Assembly (NCBI GenBank): GCA_046315175.1 | Contig: JBKDBK010000172.1 | Location: 1-49,692, forward strand | Direction: 5' to 3' | Length of the DNA stretch: 49,692 nt | DNA from: UBA8828 sp046315175 | Lineage (GTDB): Bacteria; Verrucomicrobiota; Verrucomicrobiia; Opitutales; UBA953 | Position numbers and translations under genes: made by a program | Shown here: in pieces, positions 7,260 to 15,782 of the stretch | Numbering within the stretch: position 1 is the first letter of the stretch | Layout of the letters: every line of letters begins with the position of its first letter | Notes under the pieces: model-generated | Told to the model about the DNA's origin: nothing | Databases searched by the model: none | The model's input: the letters and a program-made list of their open reading frames with translations, nothing else

Positions 7260-8945
7260 GTGACCGACCCCGCACCCGAGACTCCCCGCCACTTCATCCG
7301 CCAGATCATCGACGCCGACCTAGCCTCCGGGAAGCATACCACCGTCGTCACGCGCTTCCCGCCCGAGCCCAACGGCTACCTCCACATCGGCCACGCCAAG
7401 TCCATCTGCCTCAACTTCGGCCTGGCCCTCGAGTACAAGGGCCGCTGCCACCTGCGCATGGACGACACCAACCCGACCAAGGAGGAGGTCGAGTACGTCG
7501 ACTCCATCAAGGAGGACGTGCGCTGGCTCGGCTTCGACTGGGGCGCGCACGACCACAGCGCCTCCGACTACTTCGCCCGCATGCACGCCGACGCCGTCCG
7601 GCTGATCGGGATGGGCAAGGCCTACGTCTGCCACCTCAGCCTCGAGGAGATGCGCGCGCACCGCGGCGACCTCGTCACCCCGGGCAAGCCCAGCCCCTGG
7701 CGCGACCGGCCCCTCGCCGAGAACCTCGACCTGTTCGCCAGGATGACCAAGGGGGAGCTCGACGAGGGCGCCGCCGTGCTCCGGGCCAGGATCGACATGG
7801 CGTCGCCCAACCTCCTCATGCGCGACCCGGTCATCTACCGCATCCGCAAGGCCACCCACCACAACACGGGCGACACCTGGTGCGTCTACCCGATGTACGA
7901 CTACGCCCACCCGCTCGAGGACGCCTACGAGGGCATCACCCACTCCATCTGCACCCTGGAGTTCGAGATCCACCGCCCCTTCTACGACTGGCTTCTCCGC
8001 GCCCTCGACACCCCGGCCAAGCCCCAGCAGATCGAGTTCGCCCGCCTCAACCTGACCTACACCGTCATGTCCAAGCGCCGGCTGCTCGAGCTCGTGCAGG
8101 AACGGCGGGTCGGCGGCTGGGACGACCCCCGCATGCCCACCCTCTCCGGCCTGCGTCGCCGCGGCGTCACCGCCTCGGCCATCCGCCGCTTCTGCGAGAC
8201 CATCGGCGTCACCAAGCACAACTCGCTCACGGACGTCGCCCTGCTCGAGCACGCCATCCGCGACGACCTCAACAAGTCCTCCCCGCGCGCCATGGCCGTG
8301 CTCGACCCGGTGCGCCTCGTCATCGAGAACTACCCCGAGGGCCAGGCCGAGGAGCTCGAGGCCGTGAACAACCCCGAGGACCCGTCGGCCGGCTCGCGCA
8401 AGGTGCCCTTCTCCCGCACCCTCCTCATCGAGCGCGAGGACTTCATGGAGGCGGCGCCCAAGAAGTACTTCCGCCTCACGCCCGGCCAGGAGGTCCGCCT
8501 CCGCTGGGCCTACCTCGTGACCTGCACCGGCTGCACCAAGGACGCCGCCGGCAACATCACCGAGGTTCGCTGCACCTACGACCCCGCCACCCGCGGGGGC
8601 GACGCGCCCGACGGCCGCAAGGTCAAGGGCACCCTCCACTGGGTCTCCGAGGCCCACGCCGGCGACGTCGAGATCCGCCTCTACGACCGCCTCTTCCTCA
8701 AGGAGGACCTCAACGACCTCGCCGAGGGCGAGGACTGGCGCGCCCACCTCAACCCCGGCTCGCTCAAGGTCGCCCGCGCCCGGGTCGAGCCCTCCCTGCT
8801 CGCCGCCACGCCCGGACAGCGCGTGCAGTTCGAGCGCGTCGGCTACTTCTGCGCCGACGCCAAGGACTCCACCCCCGGCAAGCCCGTCTTCAACCGCACC
8901 GTCACCCTCAAGGACAGCTGGGCCAAGGCCGCCGCCAAGGCCTGA
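7260..8945 (+). CDS. glnS: glutamine-tRNA ligase
   Basis: GlnRS charges tRNA-Gln directly with glutamine. The 561-aa protein matches the bacterial GlnRS layout: RFPPEPNGYLHIGHAKS near residues 37-53, LRMDDTNPTKEEVEYVDSI, MYDYAHPLEDAYEGITHSIC, the VMSKRRL signature near residue 270, and the two beta-barrel anticodon-binding domains in the last 220 residues (YFRLTPGQEVRLRWAYLV and later). The start is the GTG at 7260, placed just before the conserved region; an upstream start would overlap gltX. The family is thought to have reached bacteria by transfer from eukaryotes. Its presence here means this organism need not rely on GatCAB for tRNA-Gln. Confidence 0.95.
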   Translation: MTDPAPETPRHFIRQIIDADLASGKHTTVVTRFPPEPNGYLHIGHAKSICLNFGLALEYKGRCHLRMDDTNPTKEEVEYVDSIKEDVRWLGFDWGAHDHSASDYFARMHADAVRLIGMGKAYVCHLSLEEMRAHRGDLVTPGKPSPWRDRPLAENLDLFARMTKGELDEGAAVLRARIDMASPNLLMRDPVIYRIRKATHHNTGDTWCVYPMYDYAHPLEDAYEGITHSICTLEFEIHRPFYDWLLRALDTPAKPQQIEFARLNLTYTVMSKRRLLELVQERRVGGWDDPRMPTLSGLRRRGVTASAIRRFCETIGVTKHNSLTDVALLEHAIRDDLNKSSPRAMAVLDPVRLVIENYPEGQAEELEAVNNPEDPSAGSRKVPFSRTLLIEREDFMEAAPKKYFRLTPGQEVRLRWAYLVTCTGCTKDAAGNITEVRCTYDPATRGGDAPDGRKVKGTLHWVSEAHAGDVEIRLYDRLFLKEDLNDLAEGEDWRAHLNPGSLKVARARVEPSLLAATPGQRVQFERVGYFCADAKDSTPGKPVFNRTVTLKDSWAKAAAKA

Positions 8946-8961
8946 CCCGCCGAGTCCTAGG

Positions 8962-8989
8962 TTGCGCCGCCGCGCGACCCGACTAGGTT
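8962..8989 (+). promoter_or_regulatory. putative promoter of the DUF2339-type gene
   Basis: TTGCGC (8962-8967), a 16-bp spacer and TAGGTT (8984-8989). The expected start point is 8996, which is the A of the ATG, so the mRNA is predicted to be leaderless. Confidence 0.55.
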
Positions 8990-8995
8990 CGGGCC

Positions 8996-11404
8996 ATGAT
9001 CGAGGGCTTCCTCTTCGGCCTGGTCGGATTCCTGATGGCGATCCTCCTGCTGGCTACGGCCGTCGCCCTCGTCGTCCTCCACCGGCGCCTTGCCAGGCTT
9101 GAGCGTCGACTCGAAAGCAGGTCCGTCGAGCGCGACCAGCCGGCGCCGGTCGCGCCGCCCCCGCCCTTGCCCGCCGCCTCCCCCGCACAGGCCACGGAAG
9201 TCGCGCCCGATTCGGGAGACAACTCGCTCGCCTCAGGCCTCCGCCGCCTCGGTCTTCTTCCGCCCGAGACGTTGCGCGGCGAGGGCGCGCTCGGCGCCTG
9301 GTTCGCCGTCCGCATCGGCGCGGCCCTCGCCCTCGCCGCCGTCGTCTTCCTCGGCATCTGGCTCAACCTCCGATCCTCGCTGCCCGCATGGTTCCGCCTC
9401 GCCGAGGTGGTCGCGCTCGGCGCGGCCTTCGCGGCCGGGGGACATCGCCTCGCGCGCTCACGCGAGGACCTTGGCCGGGTGCTGCTGGCCCTCGGCCTCG
9501 GCGTGCTCCAGTTCGCCGCTTGGGCCGCGCACGGGCTCGACCGCATGCGGGTCGTGGACAGCCCCCTGGTCGGCGGCGTGCTGCAGGTCGCCGCCGCCTC
9601 CGCCATCGGGCTCGTCGCCATGCGCCTCGCCAGCGCCCGCCTCGCCCAGCTCGCCGCCTGGTTCCTTCTCCTCGCCGGGCTGCTCGCCAAACGCGCCGAC
9701 ATCGGCGCGCTCAACCAAGCCCTGCCCCTCGTCGCCCTGGCCGCGCTCGGCGGACTCACCCTCTGGCGACGCGCCTGGACGCAGGTCGCCTGGATCGCCG
9801 CGGGCGGGGTCAGCTTGCTCGGCCTACTGCTGCCCAACGGCGATCCCGAAATCGCGGCCGGGGCCGGCCTCGCCGCCCTTGCCTTGCTCTGGCTCTCGAC
9901 CCAGGCCCTCACCCAGCGCGGATGCTGGCCGAGCGAACGGGCCCGCGCCGGCCTAACCTTCGCCGCCGTCGCCCTGCCGTCCCTCGTGATCGCCGCCTGC
10001 GTCGAATGGACGGACGGCGCCCCGGCCTCGCTCGCCGCGCTCGCGGCCGCGACGCTCTGCGGCTTGGCCGGAATCCGCGAGCGGCGCCTGGGCGGAGCGG
10101 CGGGCGAGCTCCTTCTCGCCGCGGCGCTCGTCTTCGCCGGGGCCGCCGGCGCCTGGGCCCTCGAGCCCCGGCTGGACTGGCTGCCCCTCGCCCTCGCCGC
10201 CGCCGCCGCCCACCTGCTCGCCCGCCGCGGCGGCTCCTCGCTCGCGGAATGGACCTGCGACCTGCTGGCCGCGGCCGCAACGCTGCAGGTCCTCTTCCTC
10301 AAGCCGCGCGAAGACTTGGCCTCCGTCCTCCTTGGCATCGGGGCGCTCGCCCTTCTCCTCGGCTTCCGCTCCCCGACCCTGCTGGCGAAAGGCAAGCTGC
10401 GCGCCATCCTCCCCGTCGCCTTCCTCGCCCTTCTGCTCCTCGACCTTATGTCCGACAGCGGCCTCCCGAAGGCGCTGCAGGGGCTTGTCTGGTTCCTGCC
10501 CCTCATCGCGGCCGCCGCGACCCGCAGCCTCCTGCCCGCGCTCGCCGCCGGCCCCGTTCTCATGCTGGCCTCCGCGCGGGTCTGGGGCTGGGACCTCTAT
10601 TGGAACCAGTGGGACAAATGGAAGCTGGCCTGGGCCGGCCTGCTGCTCCTTGTCCACGCCGGCGCCGCGACCCGGCTCAGCCGCCGCGGCCCAGCGACGG
10701 CCTCGCGGATCGCGGCCATCCTCGCCGGCTTCACGCTCCTGCCGGTCCTCGTCCACGGCCTTGCCCTCGGATTCGAAGCTGCGTTCGGGAGGGAGTTCCT
10801 GGTCGGCAGCGCCGAGGAGGCCAAGCTGGGCCTCGTCGCCTGGTTCCTGACCGCAGGCACAGCTTGGGCCTCCTGCCTTGGGTTGCGTCGGCTCGGCGCC
10901 AAGGGCGGCGAGGGACTCCTCCTCGTCCTCGCGATCGCCCTGGGCGCGTTCAATCCCGACCTCAATCGCCACAGCCTCGGATCCTTCCCCCTGGCCTGGG
11001 CGCCGCTTTGGGTCTTAAGCGTCTCGCTCCTGCTCGGCTTGGTCGCCCGAGAGTCGCGCGAACTCCCTTGGACAACCCCCTTCGCGGTCGCCGCCGCGGC
11101 CGCCTTCCTGCTCCTCGGTATCGGCGCGACGGACCACCTGAACGGCTACCGGGCGACCGTCCTCTGGCTGGTCACGGCGGGCCTCGGCTTCGGGGTCGGC
11201 CACCTGTTCGGCAGCCGGCCGGTCCGCTTGGTGGCAGTCGCCTTCCTCGGCCTTGCCACCCTCAAGCTGACGCTTGTCGACATCTCCGACCTCGTCGGCC
11301 GCATCATCGCCTTTGCGGTGGCCGGAGCCGCCTTCCTCGGCGTTGCCTGGGCCTACAGCCGCCAACCCAAGGGCGGGGCGGACACCAAAGGCGAGATTGA
11401 CTAA
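8996..11404 (+). CDS. large polytopic membrane protein, DUF2339-like
   Basis: The 802-aa protein starts with one membrane helix (FLFGLVGFLMAILLLATAVA) and a basic, coiled-coil-like stretch (LHRRLARLERRLESR). A Pro/Ala-rich linker (about residues 45-70) follows. From about residue 100 to the end there is a long succession of hydrophobic helices, probably more than 20. The opening of the membrane part (GAWFAVRIGAALALAAVVFL) and the end (KLTLVDISDLVGRIIAFAV) match what I know of the DUF2339 family of inner-membrane proteins, whose function is unknown. It stands alone between glnS and a tRNA gene, apparently with its own promoter. Confidence 0.75.
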   Translation: MIEGFLFGLVGFLMAILLLATAVALVVLHRRLARLERRLESRSVERDQPAPVAPPPPLPAASPAQATEVAPDSGDNSLASGLRRLGLLPPETLRGEGALGAWFAVRIGAALALAAVVFLGIWLNLRSSLPAWFRLAEVVALGAAFAAGGHRLARSREDLGRVLLALGLGVLQFAAWAAHGLDRMRVVDSPLVGGVLQVAAASAIGLVAMRLASARLAQLAAWFLLLAGLLAKRADIGALNQALPLVALAALGGLTLWRRAWTQVAWIAAGGVSLLGLLLPNGDPEIAAGAGLAALALLWLSTQALTQRGCWPSERARAGLTFAAVALPSLVIAACVEWTDGAPASLAALAAATLCGLAGIRERRLGGAAGELLLAAALVFAGAAGAWALEPRLDWLPLALAAAAAHLLARRGGSSLAEWTCDLLAAAATLQVLFLKPREDLASVLLGIGALALLLGFRSPTLLAKGKLRAILPVAFLALLLLDLMSDSGLPKALQGLVWFLPLIAAAATRSLLPALAAGPVLMLASARVWGWDLYWNQWDKWKLAWAGLLLLVHAGAATRLSRRGPATASRIAAILAGFTLLPVLVHGLALGFEAAFGREFLVGSAEEAKLGLVAWFLTAGTAWASCLGLRRLGAKGGEGLLLVLAIALGAFNPDLNRHSLGSFPLAWAPLWVLSVSLLLGLVARESRELPWTTPFAVAAAAAFLLLGIGATDHLNGYRATVLWLVTAGLGFGVGHLFGSRPVRLVAVAFLGLATLKLTLVDISDLVGRIIAFAVAGAAFLGVAWAYSRQPKGGADTKGEID

Positions 11405-11446
11405 TACCCCGCCGACCCTTTGCTCAATCAATCAGTCCCGCTGAAC

Positions 11447-11534
<88 letters not shown>

Positions 11535-11589
11535 GCAGGCTGAAATTAGGGCCTCCGTCCCATCCCGCGCCGGAGGGCGAGCTAAGCCC

Positions 11590-11617
11590 TTGCCCCTGTC
11601 GAGCGCGAGGCTAGGGT
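11590..11617 (+). promoter_or_regulatory. putative promoter of the 521-aa secreted protein gene
   Basis: TTGCCC (11590-11595), 16 bp, TAGGGT (11612-11617). The predicted start point is 11624, exactly the A of the ATG; no ribosome binding site precedes it. Confidence 0.55.
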
Positions 11618-11623
11618 CGTGCC

Positions 11624-13189
11624 ATGCGCCCCCGCCCCATGGTCGCCCTTCTCGCAGCGCTGGCCTGCCTTGGGGCCGCGCCGGAGGAACCCGAGGTCGA
11701 GGCCCCGGGAATCGAGCTGGCGGATGACGGGGCCGCGGCCGACGGGACGGGGGGAGCCGCCACGGTCGGGACCAACTTCAAGTCGACCCTCGTCGCCGAG
11801 GGCTACCGCTTCAACGAGAAGGTCCAGAGGGCCTATGTTGCCGACCAGCGGGCGCGGGCGATGGACGAGCTGGCCAAGATGGGCAAGCCGCTGCCGGCGG
11901 ACTTCCTCGCCTGGGTGGACGGCGACCCCGAGGTCGAGGCCACGGTCTACGGCTCCGCCCGCCCCTCCCATGTCCTGCTGATGCTCCGCACGCTCGCGAT
12001 CGACGTCGGCGAACCGCGCTTCCGGCGCTACAAGTCGTGGCTGCTCGCCGCGGCGGTCAAGAACGCCAACCGCGGTCCCGAGGCCGACATCCGCCCCCGC
12101 CCGCCCCTGCGGCTGGCCGTCCCGCCCGATCCCCGGAAGCCGGTCGACACCCGCGACCCCAAGCGGATTCCCGATGTCAACGACGCCATCATCAACTTCC
12201 TCGAGGATAACCGAATCGTCGCCTCCGACGTCATGTATGAGGCTGAATGGCAGGCCAAGTTCAACGCCGCCATGGCCGAGAAGGGATTCCCGGTCCGCGT
12301 CGACTGCTCGATGAAGCTCGGCCCCGGGACCGACCGTGAGAAGCGCGCGAGGCTGTCAAAGGTCATGGACGCCTACCGGATCCTCCAGGCCGCCTACGAG
12401 GCCAAGGGCCGCATCCCCCGCGAGAAGGACCCCCGCATCGGCCTCGCCGAGTGGGTGGTCTTCCAGGTCGACAATCACGAGGCGGGGCGAAGCAAGTCGC
12501 GATTCCCCCTGGACAAGGCCCCCTGGCCCGTCCTGACTGCGCTGCTCAACCCGCGGCTCTCCCTGCGCGAGGCGCACCACATCAACGCGCCCAATTCCGG
12601 CATCATCCCGGGCAACCGCCGAACGCTCAACGCCTTCTCGACCAACATGCTCAAGGCGGTCGACGTGCGGCCCTTCCCCTTCGCCGAGGGATCGTGGTTC
12701 ATGGTCAAGAAGCACGGCGGCGCCTGCGGCACCCGCGCCATGCTCGCCTCCAACCAGAACAAGGCCCAGGGCCTCCCGTCGATCGCGGTCAGCGAGATCG
12801 GCCACGCCTCCTGGGCCGAGATCGCCTATTTCGAGAAGGGCGACCGGTTCAAGATGCGCTTCGAGGGGGGCGGGCACGATCCGGACCAGCTGGGCATCCA
12901 GCTCGCCCTCCCCATTTCGCGCGGAAGGAACATGGAGAAGGCGAGCAACTGGATCGATTTCCTGGAGGCCGTGCAGCGCCCCGGCAGCGTCACCGGCTAC
13001 ATGCGCTCCATGATGGCGCACCACACCCTCCAGTCGCTCACCCCGGCGGAGCGCGCGGAACATGGGGCGACGCTCAAGGCCGACGCCCTCGCCCTCAACC
13101 CAGGGAACATCCTCCTAAACGGGGATCTGGCCGAGAACGCCGCAGCCGCCCAGCAGGAGCGGAAGAAGGCTCGGCAGGACCGCCGCTAG
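11624..13189 (+). CDS. secreted protein of unknown function, possibly transglutaminase-like
   Basis: The 521-aa protein opens with a signal peptide (MRPRPMVALLAALACLGAAP), so it should be exported. I do not recognise a family over its full length. The C-terminal half contains GGACGTRAML with Cys368, then EIGHASWAEIAYFEKGD with His394 and Asp407. This order and the GHA-W-E context recall the Cys-His-Asp triad of transglutaminase-fold enzymes, although the spacing is tighter than usual. The last 60 residues are Ala/Glu/Lys/Arg-rich and probably helical. The upstream region has no neighbour that would fix its role. It converges on the DUF3472 gene, only 8 bp away. The enzymatic suggestion is inference. 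Confidence 0.7.
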   Translation: MRPRPMVALLAALACLGAAPEEPEVEAPGIELADDGAAADGTGGAATVGTNFKSTLVAEGYRFNEKVQRAYVADQRARAMDELAKMGKPLPADFLAWVDGDPEVEATVYGSARPSHVLLMLRTLAIDVGEPRFRRYKSWLLAAAVKNANRGPEADIRPRPPLRLAVPPDPRKPVDTRDPKRIPDVNDAIINFLEDNRIVASDVMYEAEWQAKFNAAMAEKGFPVRVDCSMKLGPGTDREKRARLSKVMDAYRILQAAYEAKGRIPREKDPRIGLAEWVVFQVDNHEAGRSKSRFPLDKAPWPVLTALLNPRLSLREAHHINAPNSGIIPGNRRTLNAFSTNMLKAVDVRPFPFAEGSWFMVKKHGGACGTRAMLASNQNKAQGLPSIAVSEIGHASWAEIAYFEKGDRFKMRFEGGGHDPDQLGIQLALPISRGRNMEKASNWIDFLEAVQRPGSVTGYMRSMMAHHTLQSLTPAERAEHGATLKADALALNPGNILLNGDLAENAAAAQQERKKARQDRR

Positions 13190-13197
13190 CCGCGCGC

Positions 13198-14760
13198 TCA
13201 GGCGCCGCCGGGGAGCTTGGAGAAGTCGACCGACGGCGCGCGCCCCGAGACGGGAACCTCAAGGGGCGCCCCCGGCTTGCCGTCGGCGTGGCGGTAGCCG
13301 CCGGTGCGAAGCTCAATGGCGTCGCCCACCACGCGATGGCTGAAGTCCCTGCGGCCGAGCTCGGCGGTGGCCGAGGTCTTGGCGCGGGTGAGACGCTGCC
13401 ACTTGCCGGCGGCGTCCGCGACCCACAGGTTGCGGTAAAGGCACGCCCGCTCCTGGTCGCCCTGCCGGCCCGACCAGTCCTCCACGAAGGAATAGAGACC
13501 GTCGAGCTTGGCCTGGGTGTTGGGACGGCGGAAGGAGGTCAGGAAGCGCCAGCCGCCGATCTCGGCCCCGTTGATCCAGGCGGAGAAGATCGCGCCCGTG
13601 CCGTCGGGCTTGACCCCGAGCAGGAACTGGTAGGGCTCGCGGTCCTTCCATCGGAAGTTGAGGTGCGAGTGGCCGCCTGAACCCTCGTGGTCGAAGGCGC
13701 TGGCGTTGACCTCGGGCCCCTTCGCGACAAGGGTCACGACCTTGTCGCGCAATTCCTCCTTGGTCTCGCTCTTCTCGGCGTTGCGCACGTAGCCGTTGTC
13801 CCAGAGCGAGTAGATGAACCAACGGTCGTCGGGCCGCCCGCGCTGGTAACGCACCTGGTAGCCGAAGTAACCCTGGCCGAAGCCCAGCACGCAGTGGTAG
13901 GTCGACTCCGGACCGGGCTCGGCCAGCGCCTCGGCGTAGGCCCAGACGGCGGTCACGCCCTCGGGCACCGGATAGCCGAAATGGACGGACTGGGCGTTGC
14001 CGTTGGGAAGGGGCCAGTGGTCCGAGACGCGGGCGCCCTCGAGCAGGATGCCGTCGATGCGCACGTCGGCGCCCTCGGCCTTGATCCGCACAAGCTGCGT
14101 GCCCTGCCGGAAGGCAAGCTTGGCCCTGAGGCTGCCGCCGGGAGAGACCAGGTCGAAGGGCCGGCCGTCGACCAGCAGGCGGGCCGGCTTGTCGGCGCGG
14201 TAGGCGATGGCGACCGCGGCCTCGGCGTCGCGCGACGAGCTGACGGGAATCCGAGTCTCGCCCGTGTCGCGGAGGCTGAGCGAGCGCCAGCCCTGGGCGC
14301 CGCCCTTGTCGTGGTCGACGTAGGCGGTGTTGAGCGGCCAGACCGGAGGCGACTCCGGGGAGGCCGAGGGGAAACGAAGGGCCCGAAGCGTGAGGCCGGC
14401 GCCGCTGCTCGCGTTGACGGAGAGCCTGCCCAGACCGGCGGAAAGCTTGGCTCGCCCGAGGGAAACCTCCTGGAACTCGCCCGTTCCGGTGGCCTCGGCC
14501 TCGAGCGACACGCCCTGCCCCTGCACCTTCAGGGTGAACTTCCGGCCCGACCTCGCCTTGACGAGGGCGACCACCTCGGACTCGGCCGGCTCAGTCAGGC
14601 GAATCGGGATCTGGACACCCTTGTCGCCGTTGAAAACCGCGACGCGCTGGCCGGCCTCGTCGGCGAAGCGGGCGCCGAAGCGCACCGGCACGGCGTTGTC
14701 GAGGGTCAGGTCGCCGGCAAGGGCTTGGGCGACGAGGAAAGGCAGGACGAGGCGGAGCAT
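13198..14760 (-). CDS. secreted DUF3472-like protein
   Basis: The 520-aa protein begins with a short signal peptide (MLRLVLPFLVAQALAGD). The first 260 residues look like beta-sandwich modules (for example LSVNASSGAGLTLRALRFP), as in the DUF5077-type domains that often precede DUF3472. The region from about residue 265 matches DUF3472 as I know it: GYFGYQVRYQRGRPDDRWFI, SLWDNG, GSGGHSHLNFRWKDREPYQF, and then IFSAWINGAEIGGWRFL. Such proteins are secreted, and a carbohydrate-related role is usually assumed but unproven. The start is the first ATG compatible with a signal peptide; the frame stays open upstream but overlaps the divergent SGNH gene. Confidence 0.75.
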   Translation of the reverse strand: MLRLVLPFLVAQALAGDLTLDNAVPVRFGARFADEAGQRVAVFNGDKGVQIPIRLTEPAESEVVALVKARSGRKFTLKVQGQGVSLEAEATGTGEFQEVSLGRAKLSAGLGRLSVNASSGAGLTLRALRFPSASPESPPVWPLNTAYVDHDKGGAQGWRSLSLRDTGETRIPVSSSRDAEAAVAIAYRADKPARLLVDGRPFDLVSPGGSLRAKLAFRQGTQLVRIKAEGADVRIDGILLEGARVSDHWPLPNGNAQSVHFGYPVPEGVTAVWAYAEALAEPGPESTYHCVLGFGQGYFGYQVRYQRGRPDDRWFIYSLWDNGYVRNAEKSETKEELRDKVVTLVAKGPEVNASAFDHEGSGGHSHLNFRWKDREPYQFLLGVKPDGTGAIFSAWINGAEIGGWRFLTSFRRPNTQAKLDGLYSFVEDWSGRQGDQERACLYRNLWVADAAGKWQRLTRAKTSATAELGRRDFSHRVVGDAIELRTGGYRHADGKPGAPLEVPVSGRAPSVDFSKLPGGA

Positions 14761-14816
14761 GGCGATTATGACAAAGGAGACGCGCCAAGGTTGCCAAGCC
14801 CCTTCGTCGGTCAGGC

Positions 14817-14844
14817 TTGAATCCGGCGGTTGGGACGGGCACAA
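14817..14844 (+). promoter_or_regulatory. weak putative promoter of the SGNH hydrolase gene
   Basis: TTGAAT (14817-14822), 16 bp, GCACAA (14839-14844). The -10 box is poor, but the geometry would again place the transcript start on the ATG at 14851. Confidence 0.25.
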
Positions 14845-14850
14845 GGCTCC

Positions 14851-15735
14851 ATGCTCAAGCGCGCCGCCGCCCATCTCGTCCTCCTTCTCCTGGCCGCCAC
14901 GGTCGCCGCGGACGCCCCGCGGATCCTCATCCTCGGCGACAGCATCGCCTACGACGGCCGATGGACCACCCGCGTCGAGTCGGCCCTGCGCAACACGCCG
15001 GCGTACGCCCACGCCGAGATCATCAACCTCGCCCTGCCCAGCGAGACGGTCAACGGCCTCAGCGAGCCGGGACATGCCCGGGGCATGTTCCCCCGGCCCT
15101 GCCTGCACGACCGCCTGCCCTCCATCCTTCGCCGCACCCAGCCCACGATCATCGTCGCCTGCTACGGCATGAACGACGGGCTCTTCCAACCCCTGTCCCC
15201 CGAGACCTTCGCCGCCTACAAGCGCGGCATGGAGCGGCTGGTGGCCGCCGGCAAGGCCTCGGGCGCCCGCGTCATCGTGCTCACTCCCCCGCTCCACGGG
15301 GCGGACAACACGAAGACGACCCCGAGGGATTACGACATCGTCCTCGACACCTTCGCGGGCTGGCTGACCTCCAAGGAGCTCGAGGGCTGGGAGGTGGTCG
15401 ACATCCGACCGCGCCTGCGCGCCCTCATCGCGCGCGAGCGCGGCGCCAACCCTCGCTTCCGCTTCTCCCAGGACAACGTCCATCCCGACGACCGCGGCCA
15501 CGAGCTTCTCGCCGACGTGGTCCTCGAGGCCCTTTGGGTCAGGCTGAAGCTTCCCGAGGCGCCCCAGCCCGGTTCGGTGGCGCGCCAGAAGATACTCGGC
15601 GAGGCCCAGCGCCAGCTCAAGCTAGCCTGGCTGAGCGAGATCGGCCACAAGCGCCCCGGCATCCCAAAGGGCCTTCCGCTGGAGGAGGCCTCGAAAAAAG
15701 CCCTTTTGCTGCGGCAGGACGCCTCCGCGCTCTGA
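14851..15735 (+). CDS. secreted SGNH/GDSL-family hydrolase
   Basis: GDSL/SGNH hydrolases cleave esters of lipids, acetylated sugars or other acyl groups with a Ser-Asp-His mechanism. The 294-aa protein has a signal peptide (MLKRAAAHLVLLLLAATVAA). It then shows block I ILILGDSIAYDG (nucleophile Ser near residue 31), block III CYGMNDG with the oxyanion Asn, and block V DNVHPDDRGH with the Asp/His pair near residues 212-215. About 65 helical residues follow the hydrolase core. It is divergent from the DUF3472 gene, another secreted protein, so both may act on extracellular polysaccharide. A TTG 21 bp upstream is in frame but would extend ahead of the signal peptide. Confidence 0.88.
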   Translation: MLKRAAAHLVLLLLAATVAADAPRILILGDSIAYDGRWTTRVESALRNTPAYAHAEIINLALPSETVNGLSEPGHARGMFPRPCLHDRLPSILRRTQPTIIVACYGMNDGLFQPLSPETFAAYKRGMERLVAAGKASGARVIVLTPPLHGADNTKTTPRDYDIVLDTFAGWLTSKELEGWEVVDIRPRLRALIARERGANPRFRFSQDNVHPDDRGHELLADVVLEALWVRLKLPEAPQPGSVARQKILGEAQRQLKLAWLSEIGHKRPGIPKGLPLEEASKKALLLRQDASAL

Positions 15736-15746
15736 AAACAGGTTGC

Positions 15747-15776
15747 TTGCCCACCCCCTCGAGGGGATGATGGGCC
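15747..15776 (+). promoter_or_regulatory. putative promoter/operator of the Verru_Chthon A-like gene
   Basis: TTGCCC (15747-15752) lies 36 bp before the GTG start, the distance seen at other genes here, with a weak TGGGCC at 15771-15776. A perfect palindrome CCCCTCGAGGGG (15755-15766) sits between the boxes and could be an operator. Confidence 0.3.
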
Positions 15777-15782
15777 GACCCT

